This document shows positions 52,473 to 60,378 of a stretch of DNA of 64,000 nt, in pieces. Each line of letters opens with the position of its first letter. Position 1 is the first letter of the stretch. Below the pieces are notes generated by a model. The model did not search any database. It had not been told where the DNA came from and saw only the letters and a list, made by a program, of their open reading frames with translations. Source of the DNA: Hyphomicrobiales bacterium. Its GTDB lineage: Bacteria; Pseudomonadota; Alphaproteobacteria; Rhizobiales; Rhizobiaceae. The DNA lies in the NCBI GenBank assembly GCA_900469625.1, contig UBXV01000015.1:21221-85220 (forward strand), written 5' to 3'. A program made the position numbers and the translations under genes.

Positions 52473-52498
52473 GAACAATCTCAAGGAGGATACACCGC

Positions 52499-53314
52499 AT
52501 GGCGAAGTTCGCTGCGAACCTGACAATGCTGTTTACAGAGGCGCCGTTCCTCGATCGTTTTGCCCTAGCTGCCAAGGCCGGCTTCGAGGGGGTCGAGTAT
52601 CTCTTCCCCTATGAGTTCGAGAAGGTGAGCCTGCGCGGCGCGTTGCAGCGCTACGGCCTGACGCAGGTGCTGCACAACCTGCCCGCCGGCAACTGGGCCG
52701 GCGGCGAGCGCGGCATCGCCATCCTGCCCGACCGGATCGACGAGTTCCGCAAGGGCGTGGCGAGTGCCATCGACTACGCGACCGCGCTCGACTGCAAGCA
52801 GGTCAATTGCCTGGTCGGCATCGCGCCGGCCGGGATCTCGGAAGAGGTGCTGCGCGGCACCCTGGTCGCCAACCTCAGGCTTGCGGCCAGCGAACTCGGC
52901 AAGCAGGGAATTCGCCTGCTGATCGAGCCGATCAACGACTTCGATATCCCCGGCTTCTATCTCAACACGGTCGAGCAGGCCGCTTCGATCATCGACGAGG
53001 TCGGCAGCGACAACCTCTTCATCCAGTACGATCTCTATCATCAGCAGCGCACGCAGGGCGAACTGATCGGCACCTACAAGCGCTTCGCCGACCGCATCGT
53101 CCACGTTCAGTTCGCCGACAACCCGGGCCGCAACGAGCCGGGGACCGGGGAGATCAACTATCCCTACGTTTTCGATGCGCTCGAGGCGGCAGGCTACGAC
53201 GGCTGGATCGGCTGCGAATACAAGCCGCGCACGACGACGGCCGACGGCCTCGGCTGGCTTGGCACCGAGCGCCAGCGCACGCAATCCGCAGACATCATCA
53301 AGATCAGGAGTTAA
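52499..53314 (+). CDS. hyi: Hydroxypyruvate isomerase
   Basis: 271 residues from ATG 52499 behind AAGGAGGA. TIM barrel of the xylose isomerase-like family; 'MAKFAANLTMLFTEAPFLDRFALAAKAGFEGVEYLFPYEF' is the typical Hyi N-terminus, with metal-binding residues in 'LLIEPINDFDIPGFYLN' and 'GCEYKPRTTTADGLGW'. It interconverts hydroxypyruvate and tartronate semialdehyde. 26 bases after gcl. Confidence 0.93.
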   Translation: MAKFAANLTMLFTEAPFLDRFALAAKAGFEGVEYLFPYEFEKVSLRGALQRYGLTQVLHNLPAGNWAGGERGIAILPDRIDEFRKGVASAIDYATALDCKQVNCLVGIAPAGISEEVLRGTLVANLRLAASELGKQGIRLLIEPINDFDIPGFYLNTVEQAASIIDEVGSDNLFIQYDLYHQQRTQGELIGTYKRFADRIVHVQFADNPGRNEPGTGEINYPYVFDALEAAGYDGWIGCEYKPRTTTADGLGWLGTERQRTQSADIIKIRS

Positions 53315-53319
53315 GCACA

Positions 53320-54204
53320 ATGGCAACGATCGGCTTTATTGGACTGGGCATCATGGGCACGCCGATGGCACGCCATCTGCAGGATGCCGGACACACGGTC
53401 ATCACCTCGAAATTCGCCATCCCGCCGCGCCAGGAACTGCTCGACAACGGGCTGAAGTTCGTCGAGACGCCGAAGGCGCTGGCCGAAGCTGTCGACACCA
53501 TCATCCTGATGCTGCCGGATACGCCCGAAGTGAAGGATGTTCTCTTCGGCGAAAACGGCGTCGCCTACGGTCTTTCGAAGGGCAAGCTGGTCATCGACAT
53601 GAGCTCGATCTCGCCGATCGAGACCAAGGAGTTCGCCAGGAAGGTGCGCGAAACCGGGGCGGAATACGTCGATGCGCCGGTCTCGGGCGGTGAAGTCGGC
53701 GCCAAGAACGCCTCGCTGTCGATCATGGCCGGCGGCTTGCAGGAAAGCTTCGACCGCGCTCTGCCGCTGTTCAAGCTGATGGGCAAGAACATCACGCTCG
53801 TCGGCGACTGCGGCGACGGCCAGGTAACCAAGGTGGCCAACCAGATCATTGTGGCCCTGACGATCGAGGCGGTTTCCGAAGCGCTCGTCTTCGCCTCAAA
53901 GGCTGGGGCTGACCCGGCGCGGGTGCGCGAAGCGCTGATGGGCGGTTTTGCCTCCTCGCGCATCCTTGAAGTGCATGGCGATCGCATGATCAAGCGCACC
54001 TTCGATCCGGGCTTCCGCATCTCGCTGCACCAGAAGGACCTGAATCTCGCGCTGCAGGGCGCAAAGTCGCTCGGGATTTCCTTGCCGAACACGGCCGCAA
54101 CCCAGGAATTGTTCAACAACTGTGCTGCCAACGGCGACAGTGGACTGGATCATTCCGGCCTGGTGCGCGCGCTCGAGCGCATGGCCAACCACCAGGTCGC
54201 CTGA
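53320..54204 (+). CDS. glxR: Tartronate semialdehyde reductase
   Basis: 294 residues from ATG 53320. Rossmann dinucleotide motif 'IGFIGLGIMGTPMARHL', substrate motif 'DAPVSGGEVGAKNASLSIMAGG', and catalytic Lys in 'GQVTKVANQIIVA', as in the 3-hydroxyisobutyrate dehydrogenase family. 'YVDAPVSGGE' and 'LHQKDLNLAL' are conserved. Reduces tartronate semialdehyde to D-glycerate with NADH. It follows hyi after 5 bases. Confidence 0.93.
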   Translation: MATIGFIGLGIMGTPMARHLQDAGHTVITSKFAIPPRQELLDNGLKFVETPKALAEAVDTIILMLPDTPEVKDVLFGENGVAYGLSKGKLVIDMSSISPIETKEFARKVRETGAEYVDAPVSGGEVGAKNASLSIMAGGLQESFDRALPLFKLMGKNITLVGDCGDGQVTKVANQIIVALTIEAVSEALVFASKAGADPARVREALMGGFASSRILEVHGDRMIKRTFDPGFRISLHQKDLNLALQGAKSLGISLPNTAATQELFNNCAANGDSGLDHSGLVRALERMANHQVA

Positions 54205-54340
54205 AGCGTTGCCCGCAACCGTGGCAATGACGGCTTGAAATGCGCATGACCGGCCGGTGGAGCCTTCCGCCGTGCCGATCGTGCCTCCGGGCGGCGGAAG
54301 GAGGAGCCGCCGCCCGAGATATCATATGAAAGGGAGAGAC

Positions 54341-55609
54341 ATGGCTGCCATTGCCGATCCGCGCAGGTTTCTGGAAACGTTGTTTACATCCGCGGTCGCC
54401 GCCGCCGATCCGGCGCTGGTGATTGCCGCCAACCTGCCGGCGCGGCCGATAGGCCGCACCGTTGTCGTCGGCGCCGGCAAGGGTGCGGCCCAGATGGCAC
54501 AGGCTTTCGAGCGCCACTGGGATGGTCCGCTGTCCGGCGTCGTCGTGACCCGGTACGGCTATGCAGCCCCTTGCGAACGCATCGAGGTGCTCGAGGCGTC
54601 GCATCCGCTTCCCGATGACAATGGCCTGCAAGCGTCGCGGCGCCTGCTTGCCGAGGTCTCCGATCTGACGAAGGACGATCTGGTCGTTGCCCTTGTCTGC
54701 GGAGGCGGTTCCGCATTGCTGCCGGCGCCGCCTCCCGGCCTTTCACTGGAAGACGAAGTCGCCGTCAACCGGGCGCTGCTTGCCTCGGGCGCACCGATCA
54801 GCGCCATGAATGCGGTGCGCAAGCACGTCTCGTTGATCAAGGGGGGGCGGCTTGCGGCTGCGGCCTATCCGGCCAAGGTCGTCTCGCTCATTGTCTCCGA
54901 CATTCCCGGCGACGACCCTGCTCTGGTGGCATCGGGCCCGACATTGCCCGACGCAAGCACCCGTGCCGACGCTCTCAAGATCGTCGAGCGCTACGGTTTG
55001 ACGTTGCCTGAAAACGTTTTGGCATGGCTCGCCAATCCGGCGGCTGACGCGCCGTCGCCGTCCGACGCGCGTTTCGCGGCAAATGAAGTCCGGTTGATCG
55101 CATCCGCCTCGGTCTCGCTTGAAGCGGCTGCCGCCAAGGCGCGCGAGGCCGGCATAGAGGCAATCATTCTATCCGACGCCATTGAAGGCGAGGCGCGCGA
55201 TGTCGGCAGCGTGCACGCGGCGATCGCCCGCGAGGTCGCTGGGCGCGGCCGGCCCTTCGCCAAGCCGGTCGTGGTTCTCTCCGGCGGCGAAACGACCGTG
55301 ACCATGAAGGGCGCCGGCAAGGGCGGACGCAACAGCGAGTTCCTGCTGTCGCTGGCGCTCGGCATCGATGGCGCTAGCGGCGTTTCGGCTCTCGCGGCCG
55401 ATACTGACGGCATCGATGGCTCCGAGGACAATGCCGGTGCCTTTGCCGATGGTACGACCATCGCGCGGCTTGCCGCGCAACGGCTCGATGCGGCCACGTT
55501 CCTGCAGAGAAACGACAGCTGGAGCGCCTTCGACGCGCTTGGCGATATCTTCAAACCGGGCCCGACCGGTACCAACGTCAACGATTTTCGCGCGATCCTG
55601 GTGCAGTAG
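54341..55609 (+). CDS. Glycerate 2-kinase, MOFRL family
   Basis: 422 residues from ATG 54341 behind AAAGGGAGAG. N-terminal 'VVVGAGKGAAQMAQAFERHW', 'VTRYGYAAPCERIEVLEASHPLPDD', 'VCGGGSALL' and C-terminal MOFRL domain 'VLSGGETTVTMKGAGKGGRNSEFLLSLAL'. Class II glycerate kinases of this type (TtuD/GckA) make 2-phosphoglycerate. It ends the glyoxylate pathway. 136 bases separate it from glxR, so it may have its own promoter. Confidence 0.9.
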   Translation: MAAIADPRRFLETLFTSAVAAADPALVIAANLPARPIGRTVVVGAGKGAAQMAQAFERHWDGPLSGVVVTRYGYAAPCERIEVLEASHPLPDDNGLQASRRLLAEVSDLTKDDLVVALVCGGGSALLPAPPPGLSLEDEVAVNRALLASGAPISAMNAVRKHVSLIKGGRLAAAAYPAKVVSLIVSDIPGDDPALVASGPTLPDASTRADALKIVERYGLTLPENVLAWLANPAADAPSPSDARFAANEVRLIASASVSLEAAAAKAREAGIEAIILSDAIEGEARDVGSVHAAIAREVAGRGRPFAKPVVVLSGGETTVTMKGAGKGGRNSEFLLSLALGIDGASGVSALAADTDGIDGSEDNAGAFADGTTIARLAAQRLDAATFLQRNDSWSAFDALGDIFKPGPTGTNVNDFRAILVQ

Positions 55610-55625
55610 CGCGCCAGGCAGGCGG

Positions 55626-56462
55626 TCAGGGATTGCCGGCATCCGGGCTGGCGGTGCCTTGGCCGAAGTGGCAACTGACGGTGCCATGGATGCCGAAATC
55701 AGCGACGAATGTATCGCCGCAGCGCGCCTCCACCGCCCGCACGAACGAACCGGAAAGCACGATCTGCCCCGGCTCGATCGCATCGCCATACTGGGCCAGG
55801 CGGTTCGCTAGCCAGGCGATGCCGCGGGCCGGGTGATTGAGGACGCCTGCGCCCAATCCGGTTTCCTCCACTTCGGCATTGCGCGAGAGGATCGCGCCCA
55901 TCCAGCGCATGTCGACCGCGTCGGCGCGCATCGGCCGCCCGCCAAGGATGAGCCCTGCATTGGCTGCGTTATCGGCAATCGTATCGGCGATGCGCCGCGT
56001 CTCATGGGTTTCGGGATCTCGCCGGACGATGCGCGTATCGAGGATCTCGATTGCTGGGATGACGAAATCAGTGGCGTTGAGCACGTTCAGCACGGTCACG
56101 CGCGGCCCTTTGAGTGGCGCCTTCATCACGAAGGCGATCTCCGCTTCGACACGGGGCTGGATGAACTTGCCGGCGGGGATGGTCGCGCCGTCCTCGAACA
56201 GCATGTCGTCGAACAGCACGCCGGAATCCGGTGTATCGATTTCGAGCGCCTGCTGCATCGCCTTTGACGTCAGGCCGATCTTGAAGCCGATGATGCGTCG
56301 GCCGAGGTCGCGCTTGCGCCGGACCCAGGCGGATTGAACCGCATAGGCGTCATCGACAGTCATGCCGGGGTGCTTGAGAGACAAAAGGCCGATCTGGCAG
56401 CGCTCGCTTTCCGCCCGGTGAAGGCTCTCTGCCGCTTGCGATATCTCTGCAGGACTGAGCAT
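55626..56462 (-). CDS. 2-keto-4-pentenoate hydratase / HpaH-like hydratase
   Basis: 278 residues. Fumarylacetoacetate hydrolase-like fold of the hydratase branch: 'GFKIGLTSKAMQQAL', 'PRVEAEIAFVMKAPL', 'ILGGRPMRADAVDMRWMGAIL', 'AGVLNHPARGIAWLAN', 'GSFVRAVEARCGDTF'. This pattern matches 2-oxo-hept-4-ene-1,7-dioate hydratase (HpaH) and MhpD, which act in meta-cleavage of aromatic compounds. No other aromatic pathway gene is nearby, so the substrate is open. Convergent with the glycerate kinase, 16 bases apart. Confidence 0.85.
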   Translation of the reverse strand: MLSPAEISQAAESLHRAESERCQIGLLSLKHPGMTVDDAYAVQSAWVRRKRDLGRRIIGFKIGLTSKAMQQALEIDTPDSGVLFDDMLFEDGATIPAGKFIQPRVEAEIAFVMKAPLKGPRVTVLNVLNATDFVIPAIEILDTRIVRRDPETHETRRIADTIADNAANAGLILGGRPMRADAVDMRWMGAILSRNAEVEETGLGAGVLNHPARGIAWLANRLAQYGDAIEPGQIVLSGSFVRAVEARCGDTFVADFGIHGTVSCHFGQGTASPDAGNP

Positions 56463-56610
56463 GCGACCGTCCTCTTCTCGAACCGGCGCCTGCCATCCCT
56501 AGATGATGGACGTGCAAGGGATCAAGTGTTCCGCTGACGTTTCAGGCGCCGCCATCATCGCCGAAACAGGCGCAATAGAAAAGGGCGCGCTCGTTCGTTA
56601 GGCCCCTGTC

Positions 56611-57225
56611 TCAGATCGGTTGTGTCGCCAGTATCATGCCGAGGCCGATGAGAATGGAGCCGCAGGCTCGCGGGACGATACGGCTCTCGCCGCCGATGAA
56701 ACGGCCGAGCGTGAGTGACGCGAGCAGGACTGCGGCCACATCCGCCATCGACAACGCAAGGTTGACGAGGAGGCCGAAGATTAGGAACTGGAGCGTGACC
56801 GGCATTGCTGCATCAGGGTCGACGAACTGCGGCAGGAACGTCACGAAAAACAACGCGGTCTTCGGATTGAGAATTTCGACCACGATGCTGTCGCGCAAGA
56901 CGCCCGGCTTGGCGTTGGACTTCTGTTCGCCACGTTTGCCGATTTCGAACAGCATCGTGCCGCCGAGCCAGACGAGATAGACCGCGCCGGCAAGCTTGAT
57001 CGCCGCATAGAGAAGTGGGGCGTGCGTGAGGAGCGCGGCAAGGCCGAGCGTTGCCGCGGCGATATGCACGTAGCAGCCGATATGAATCCCGAAAGCCGCG
57101 AGGAAGCCGGCCCTGCGGCCGTGCGCAAGGGTCTGCGCTGTCATGTAGAGAATGGCGGGCCCCGGCATGCAGGCAAAGATCGCGGTCGCGACCGCAAACG
57201 AAATCCAGTGATCGATCGATGGCAT
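56611..57225 (-). CDS. LysE family amino acid exporter
   Basis: 204 residues from ATG 57225 behind GGAGGA. Six helices; 'FAVATAIFACMPGPAILYMTAQTLAHGRRAG' is the LysE/RhtB hallmark (PGP followed by G-R-x-x-G), and 'EILNPKTALFFVTFLPQFVDP' is another conserved block. Exports amino acids or their derivatives through the inner membrane. The neighbours give no clue to the substrate. Confidence 0.88.
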   Translation of the reverse strand: MPSIDHWISFAVATAIFACMPGPAILYMTAQTLAHGRRAGFLAAFGIHIGCYVHIAAATLGLAALLTHAPLLYAAIKLAGAVYLVWLGGTMLFEIGKRGEQKSNAKPGVLRDSIVVEILNPKTALFFVTFLPQFVDPDAAMPVTLQFLIFGLLVNLALSMADVAAVLLASLTLGRFIGGESRIVPRACGSILIGLGMILATQPI

Positions 57226-57437
57226 CCGCTGTTCCTCCGCTTTGCCCGCCGCCGCAGCCGGGCGGCGGGGCATTCGGCCCGGTCCAGCAAGTGTGCGAAG
57301 CGGGCAGATGGAGAACTACGCTTGGTTGTGTTCGGGCGACATACGGCAGGTGTCGTATTTCGCACCGCCGAAGTCGCGGGGGATGTCGCGGTGGTTAAAG
57401 GAACGTCACCCCTGGGGGCGGATCGCGCGTTCGAAGC

Positions 57438-58097
57438 TTAACCGACAGGCAGGCCAATGCGCACCGCATAGGCGGCGATCTCGGCGGCGCTATGGAGGCT
57501 CAACTTGCGCATCAGGTTTTCGCGGTGCTTGCGGGCGGTGAGGGGGCTGATGCCCAGCCGCTCGGCGATCTCCCGCGCGGTCAGACCCTGGGCGGAGAGT
57601 GAGAGGATCTGCATCTCCCGCCGGGTCAGCGGAATCGGCGAAAGTGCCTCTTCGGTCGCCGAATGCAGCGTCTGTCGCGCCGGGTCGCTGACGGCGAAGC
57701 GGATCGATTGTGCGAGATAGCTCTCGTTGGTGCGTAGTGCTTCAACTGCATCCGCGAGTTCGGCAGGGTCGCCGTTCTTGGTCAGATAGCCGCTGGCGCC
57801 AGCCTCGATGGCGGCACGAACGGTGCGTGGTTCGATATTGGCGGTCAGCACCAGGACCTTCATCCTCGGGGCAAGTTCCCGGATATCCGCAATGAACTGG
57901 ATGCCCGTGACGCCGGGCATGCCAAGGTCGAGGACCAGAAGATCTGCCGGCGTGCTGCGGGCGAGTGCCAGCACGGCCTCGCCGTCGGCAGCCTCGGCAA
58001 CGACGAATACGTCCGCCAGCGTCGAAAGCAGCATCTTCAAGCCTTCGCGCACGATGGCATGGTCGTCGGCAACGATGATGGTCATGGCCTTCGACAT
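57438..58097 (-). CDS. NarL/FixJ family response regulator, orphan
   Basis: 219 residues. Receiver domain with 'IIVADDHAIVREGLKMLL', phosphate acceptor in 'DLLVLDLGMPGVTG', and Lys in 'GYLTKNGDPAEL'; then a LuxR helix-turn-helix 'LTRREMQILSLSAQGLTAREIAERLGISPLTARKHRENLMRKL'. No histidine kinase gene is adjacent, so the partner is elsewhere. Regulates unknown targets. 191 bases separate it from pbpC. Confidence 0.88.
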   Translation of the reverse strand: MSKAMTIIVADDHAIVREGLKMLLSTLADVFVVAEAADGEAVLALARSTPADLLVLDLGMPGVTGIQFIADIRELAPRMKVLVLTANIEPRTVRAAIEAGASGYLTKNGDPAELADAVEALRTNESYLAQSIRFAVSDPARQTLHSATEEALSPIPLTRREMQILSLSAQGLTAREIAERLGISPLTARKHRENLMRKLSLHSAAEIAAYAVRIGLPVG

Positions 58098-58288
58098 TGA
58101 TGCGATCCTTCATGCAGGTGGGCAGGTTGGGCGAGCGAGGGGCCGCCATGCAACGCTTATACGCCGGCGGGATTCGGGCGGCTGCACCCTCCATCGACAA
58201 GGCTTACTAATTCGTCAACCTTACGTGGTGCTGTCGGCCAGTTTGCCGATCCGTTCTGGCACAGTGCGTTTAAAAAGACCGCTTGGCC

Positions 58289-60370
58289 CTATTCGATGAA
58301 GACACGAACGCTCGCGGCCCGGCCGACAGCGTCGATCACCGTAAGGATGGAATAGCCGGCGCCATCGGGCTGCCACTGTGTCGTCCGCCTGCGGGTCGGA
58401 TCAGGCAAGGGCTTGCCGTTGGCAAGCCAGCGGAAGGGCGCGCGGCCGCCCTGCAGCTTCAGGGTCAGGGGCGACATGGTCGAAAGGCCGGTGCCCAGTT
58501 CGACGCGGGCGCCCTCGGGTGGGAAAACAATCTGTGGCGCCGGCTCGCGCGCCGAAGCGTTGACCAGGCCGCTGGCGGTCATCGAGAAACGGCGCTGGCT
58601 GATCGGCAACTCCGTCTGCGAGATGCGCAGGGCCCCGGATGGCGCATCCGGCAGTGGCGTGATCGGCAGTCCCGATTTGGCAAAGCCTTCGAACAGAATG
58701 GGTGCCGCTGCACCATAGCCCGTCAGGCCGGGAACGGCGCCGTTGTCAGGCCGCCCGACCCAGACGCCGAGAACATATCGTCCGTCGTAACCCACCGACC
58801 AGGCGTCGCGGTAGCCGTAGCTGGTGCCGGTCTTGTAGGCGATGCCGCGCTGGCGGCTTCCGGCCGGCGGCAGCACGGCTGACAGCATATCCGAAACATG
58901 CCAGGCCGAGACCGACGACAGCAGCGGCTCGCCGTCGATCGGGCCTGCCGTACCGGTGATGCCGTCGCCGAGGCGCACCGGGAAGCCACGATTGGCGAGA
59001 CCGGCATAGAGCTGCACCAGATCGCGCAGCGTCAGCCCGACACCGCCGAGGCCGATCGCCAGCCCCGGTGCTTCGCCGGCTGGCAGCACCGGCTTCACTT
59101 CGGCACGGCGGAACCGGACCATCAGGCGCGCAGGCCCGACGACATCGAGCAGGCGGATCGCGGGCACATTGAGCGACAGCTGCAGCGCCTGGCGCACGCT
59201 GACGTCGCCCTGATAGCTCATGTCGAAATTGCGCGGACGATAGCCGAAGAAATCGGCCGGCCGATCCTCGATGATGGTTTCCTGGCTGACCAGACCCTCC
59301 TCGAAGGCGAGGCCGTAGATGAAGGGCTTGAGCGTCGAGCCGGGGGAGCGGGTGACCCGTGTCATATCGATCCAGCCCGAGCGGCTGGCATCGAAATAGT
59401 CGGCCGAGCCGACTTCGCCGATGATTTCGCCGGTGCGCGCGTCGGCCATGATCATGGCAACGGAGACCCGCGGACCCAACTTGGCGGCGCCGTCGCGTGC
59501 GACCGCCTCGAGCCCGCGCTGGACGGTGCGGCGCAACGTCGTTTGGTGTTTCTCGGCCGTCGGCTGCCTGCGTAGCGCCAGCCCGGCAAGGTGCGCTGCA
59601 TGCGCCGGGAGTTGCAGGCGCCGCGTAGGAACGGCGGTGATCGCCGCGCGCTCTGCCTCCCCTTCACCGATCACGTCTGCAACGGCCATGCGGGTCAGGA
59701 CGCGTTGGCGAGCCGTCTCGGCTGCTGCGTGGTTCCTGTCGGGCCGGCGTTTCTCCGGCAATTGCGGCAGGGCCACGAGCAGGGCGGCTTCGCCGACCGA
59801 AAGGCGTTTCGGCTCCTTGCCGAACCAGGCGAGGCTGGCTGCGCGCACGCCCTCCAGATTGCCGCCATAGGGAGCGTGGCTGAGATAGAGGTCAAGGATC
59901 TGGTCCTTGCTCAGACGACGCTCGATCTGGACCGCGCGGGCGATCTGCAGCAGCTTGGCAGTGATGCTGCGCTGTTCGCGTGGCTCGATCAGCCGCGCCA
60001 CCTGCATCGAAAGCGTGGACGCGCCGGAGACGATGCGGCCGTTGGTGACGAACTGCAGCGCGGCGCGCCCGAGCGCGAGGACGTCGATGCCGCCGTGCTC
60101 ATAAAACCGCTGGTCCTCATAGGCGACCAGCATGCGCAGGAACTGCGGATCGACGTCGTCCACCGACGTTTTCAACCGCCACAGACCGCCTGATGTGGCA
60201 AAGGCCCGCAGCAACTGTCCGTCAGCATCGAGCACTTCGCGCGACACCACGCCCGCCGCCTCCAGCGGCGGCGGAAAGGCCCTGTCGGCTTTCTCGAGCC
60301 CAAAAATCGATAGCCCCGTCAGCAACAGGCCGACGGGGATCGCGATCAGCAGTTTGGGTCCAATCGACAT
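58289..60370 (-). CDS. pbpC: Penicillin-binding protein 1C
   Basis: 693 residues. An N-terminal membrane anchor 'LLIAIPVGLLLTGLSIFGLEK' is followed by the GT51 glycosyltransferase ('VAYEDQRFYEHGGID' with the catalytic Glu, 'GASTLSMQVARLIEP'). The transpeptidase part holds 'SPGSTLKPFIYG' (SxxK) and 'YKTGTSYGYRDAW' (KTG), and the C-terminal ~95 residues are the BiPBP_C domain typical of PBP1C. A periplasmic peptidoglycan polymerase/crosslinker. It starts 8 bases after the alpha-2-macroglobulin stop, the usual pbpC-yfhM pair. Confidence 0.93.
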   Translation of the reverse strand: MSIGPKLLIAIPVGLLLTGLSIFGLEKADRAFPPPLEAAGVVSREVLDADGQLLRAFATSGGLWRLKTSVDDVDPQFLRMLVAYEDQRFYEHGGIDVLALGRAALQFVTNGRIVSGASTLSMQVARLIEPREQRSITAKLLQIARAVQIERRLSKDQILDLYLSHAPYGGNLEGVRAASLAWFGKEPKRLSVGEAALLVALPQLPEKRRPDRNHAAAETARQRVLTRMAVADVIGEGEAERAAITAVPTRRLQLPAHAAHLAGLALRRQPTAEKHQTTLRRTVQRGLEAVARDGAAKLGPRVSVAMIMADARTGEIIGEVGSADYFDASRSGWIDMTRVTRSPGSTLKPFIYGLAFEEGLVSQETIIEDRPADFFGYRPRNFDMSYQGDVSVRQALQLSLNVPAIRLLDVVGPARLMVRFRRAEVKPVLPAGEAPGLAIGLGGVGLTLRDLVQLYAGLANRGFPVRLGDGITGTAGPIDGEPLLSSVSAWHVSDMLSAVLPPAGSRQRGIAYKTGTSYGYRDAWSVGYDGRYVLGVWVGRPDNGAVPGLTGYGAAAPILFEGFAKSGLPITPLPDAPSGALRISQTELPISQRRFSMTASGLVNASAREPAPQIVFPPEGARVELGTGLSTMSPLTLKLQGGRAPFRWLANGKPLPDPTRRRTTQWQPDGAGYSILTVIDAVGRAASVRVFIE

Positions 60371-60378
60371 CGCCTGAC

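Noticed and set aside
50658-52526. 622-residue open frame opposite gcl
   Set aside because: Antisense shadow of glyoxylate carboligase.
57022-57441. Plus-strand frame between the LysE and response regulator genes
   Set aside because: Mostly antisense to lysE; Arg-rich, no protein features.
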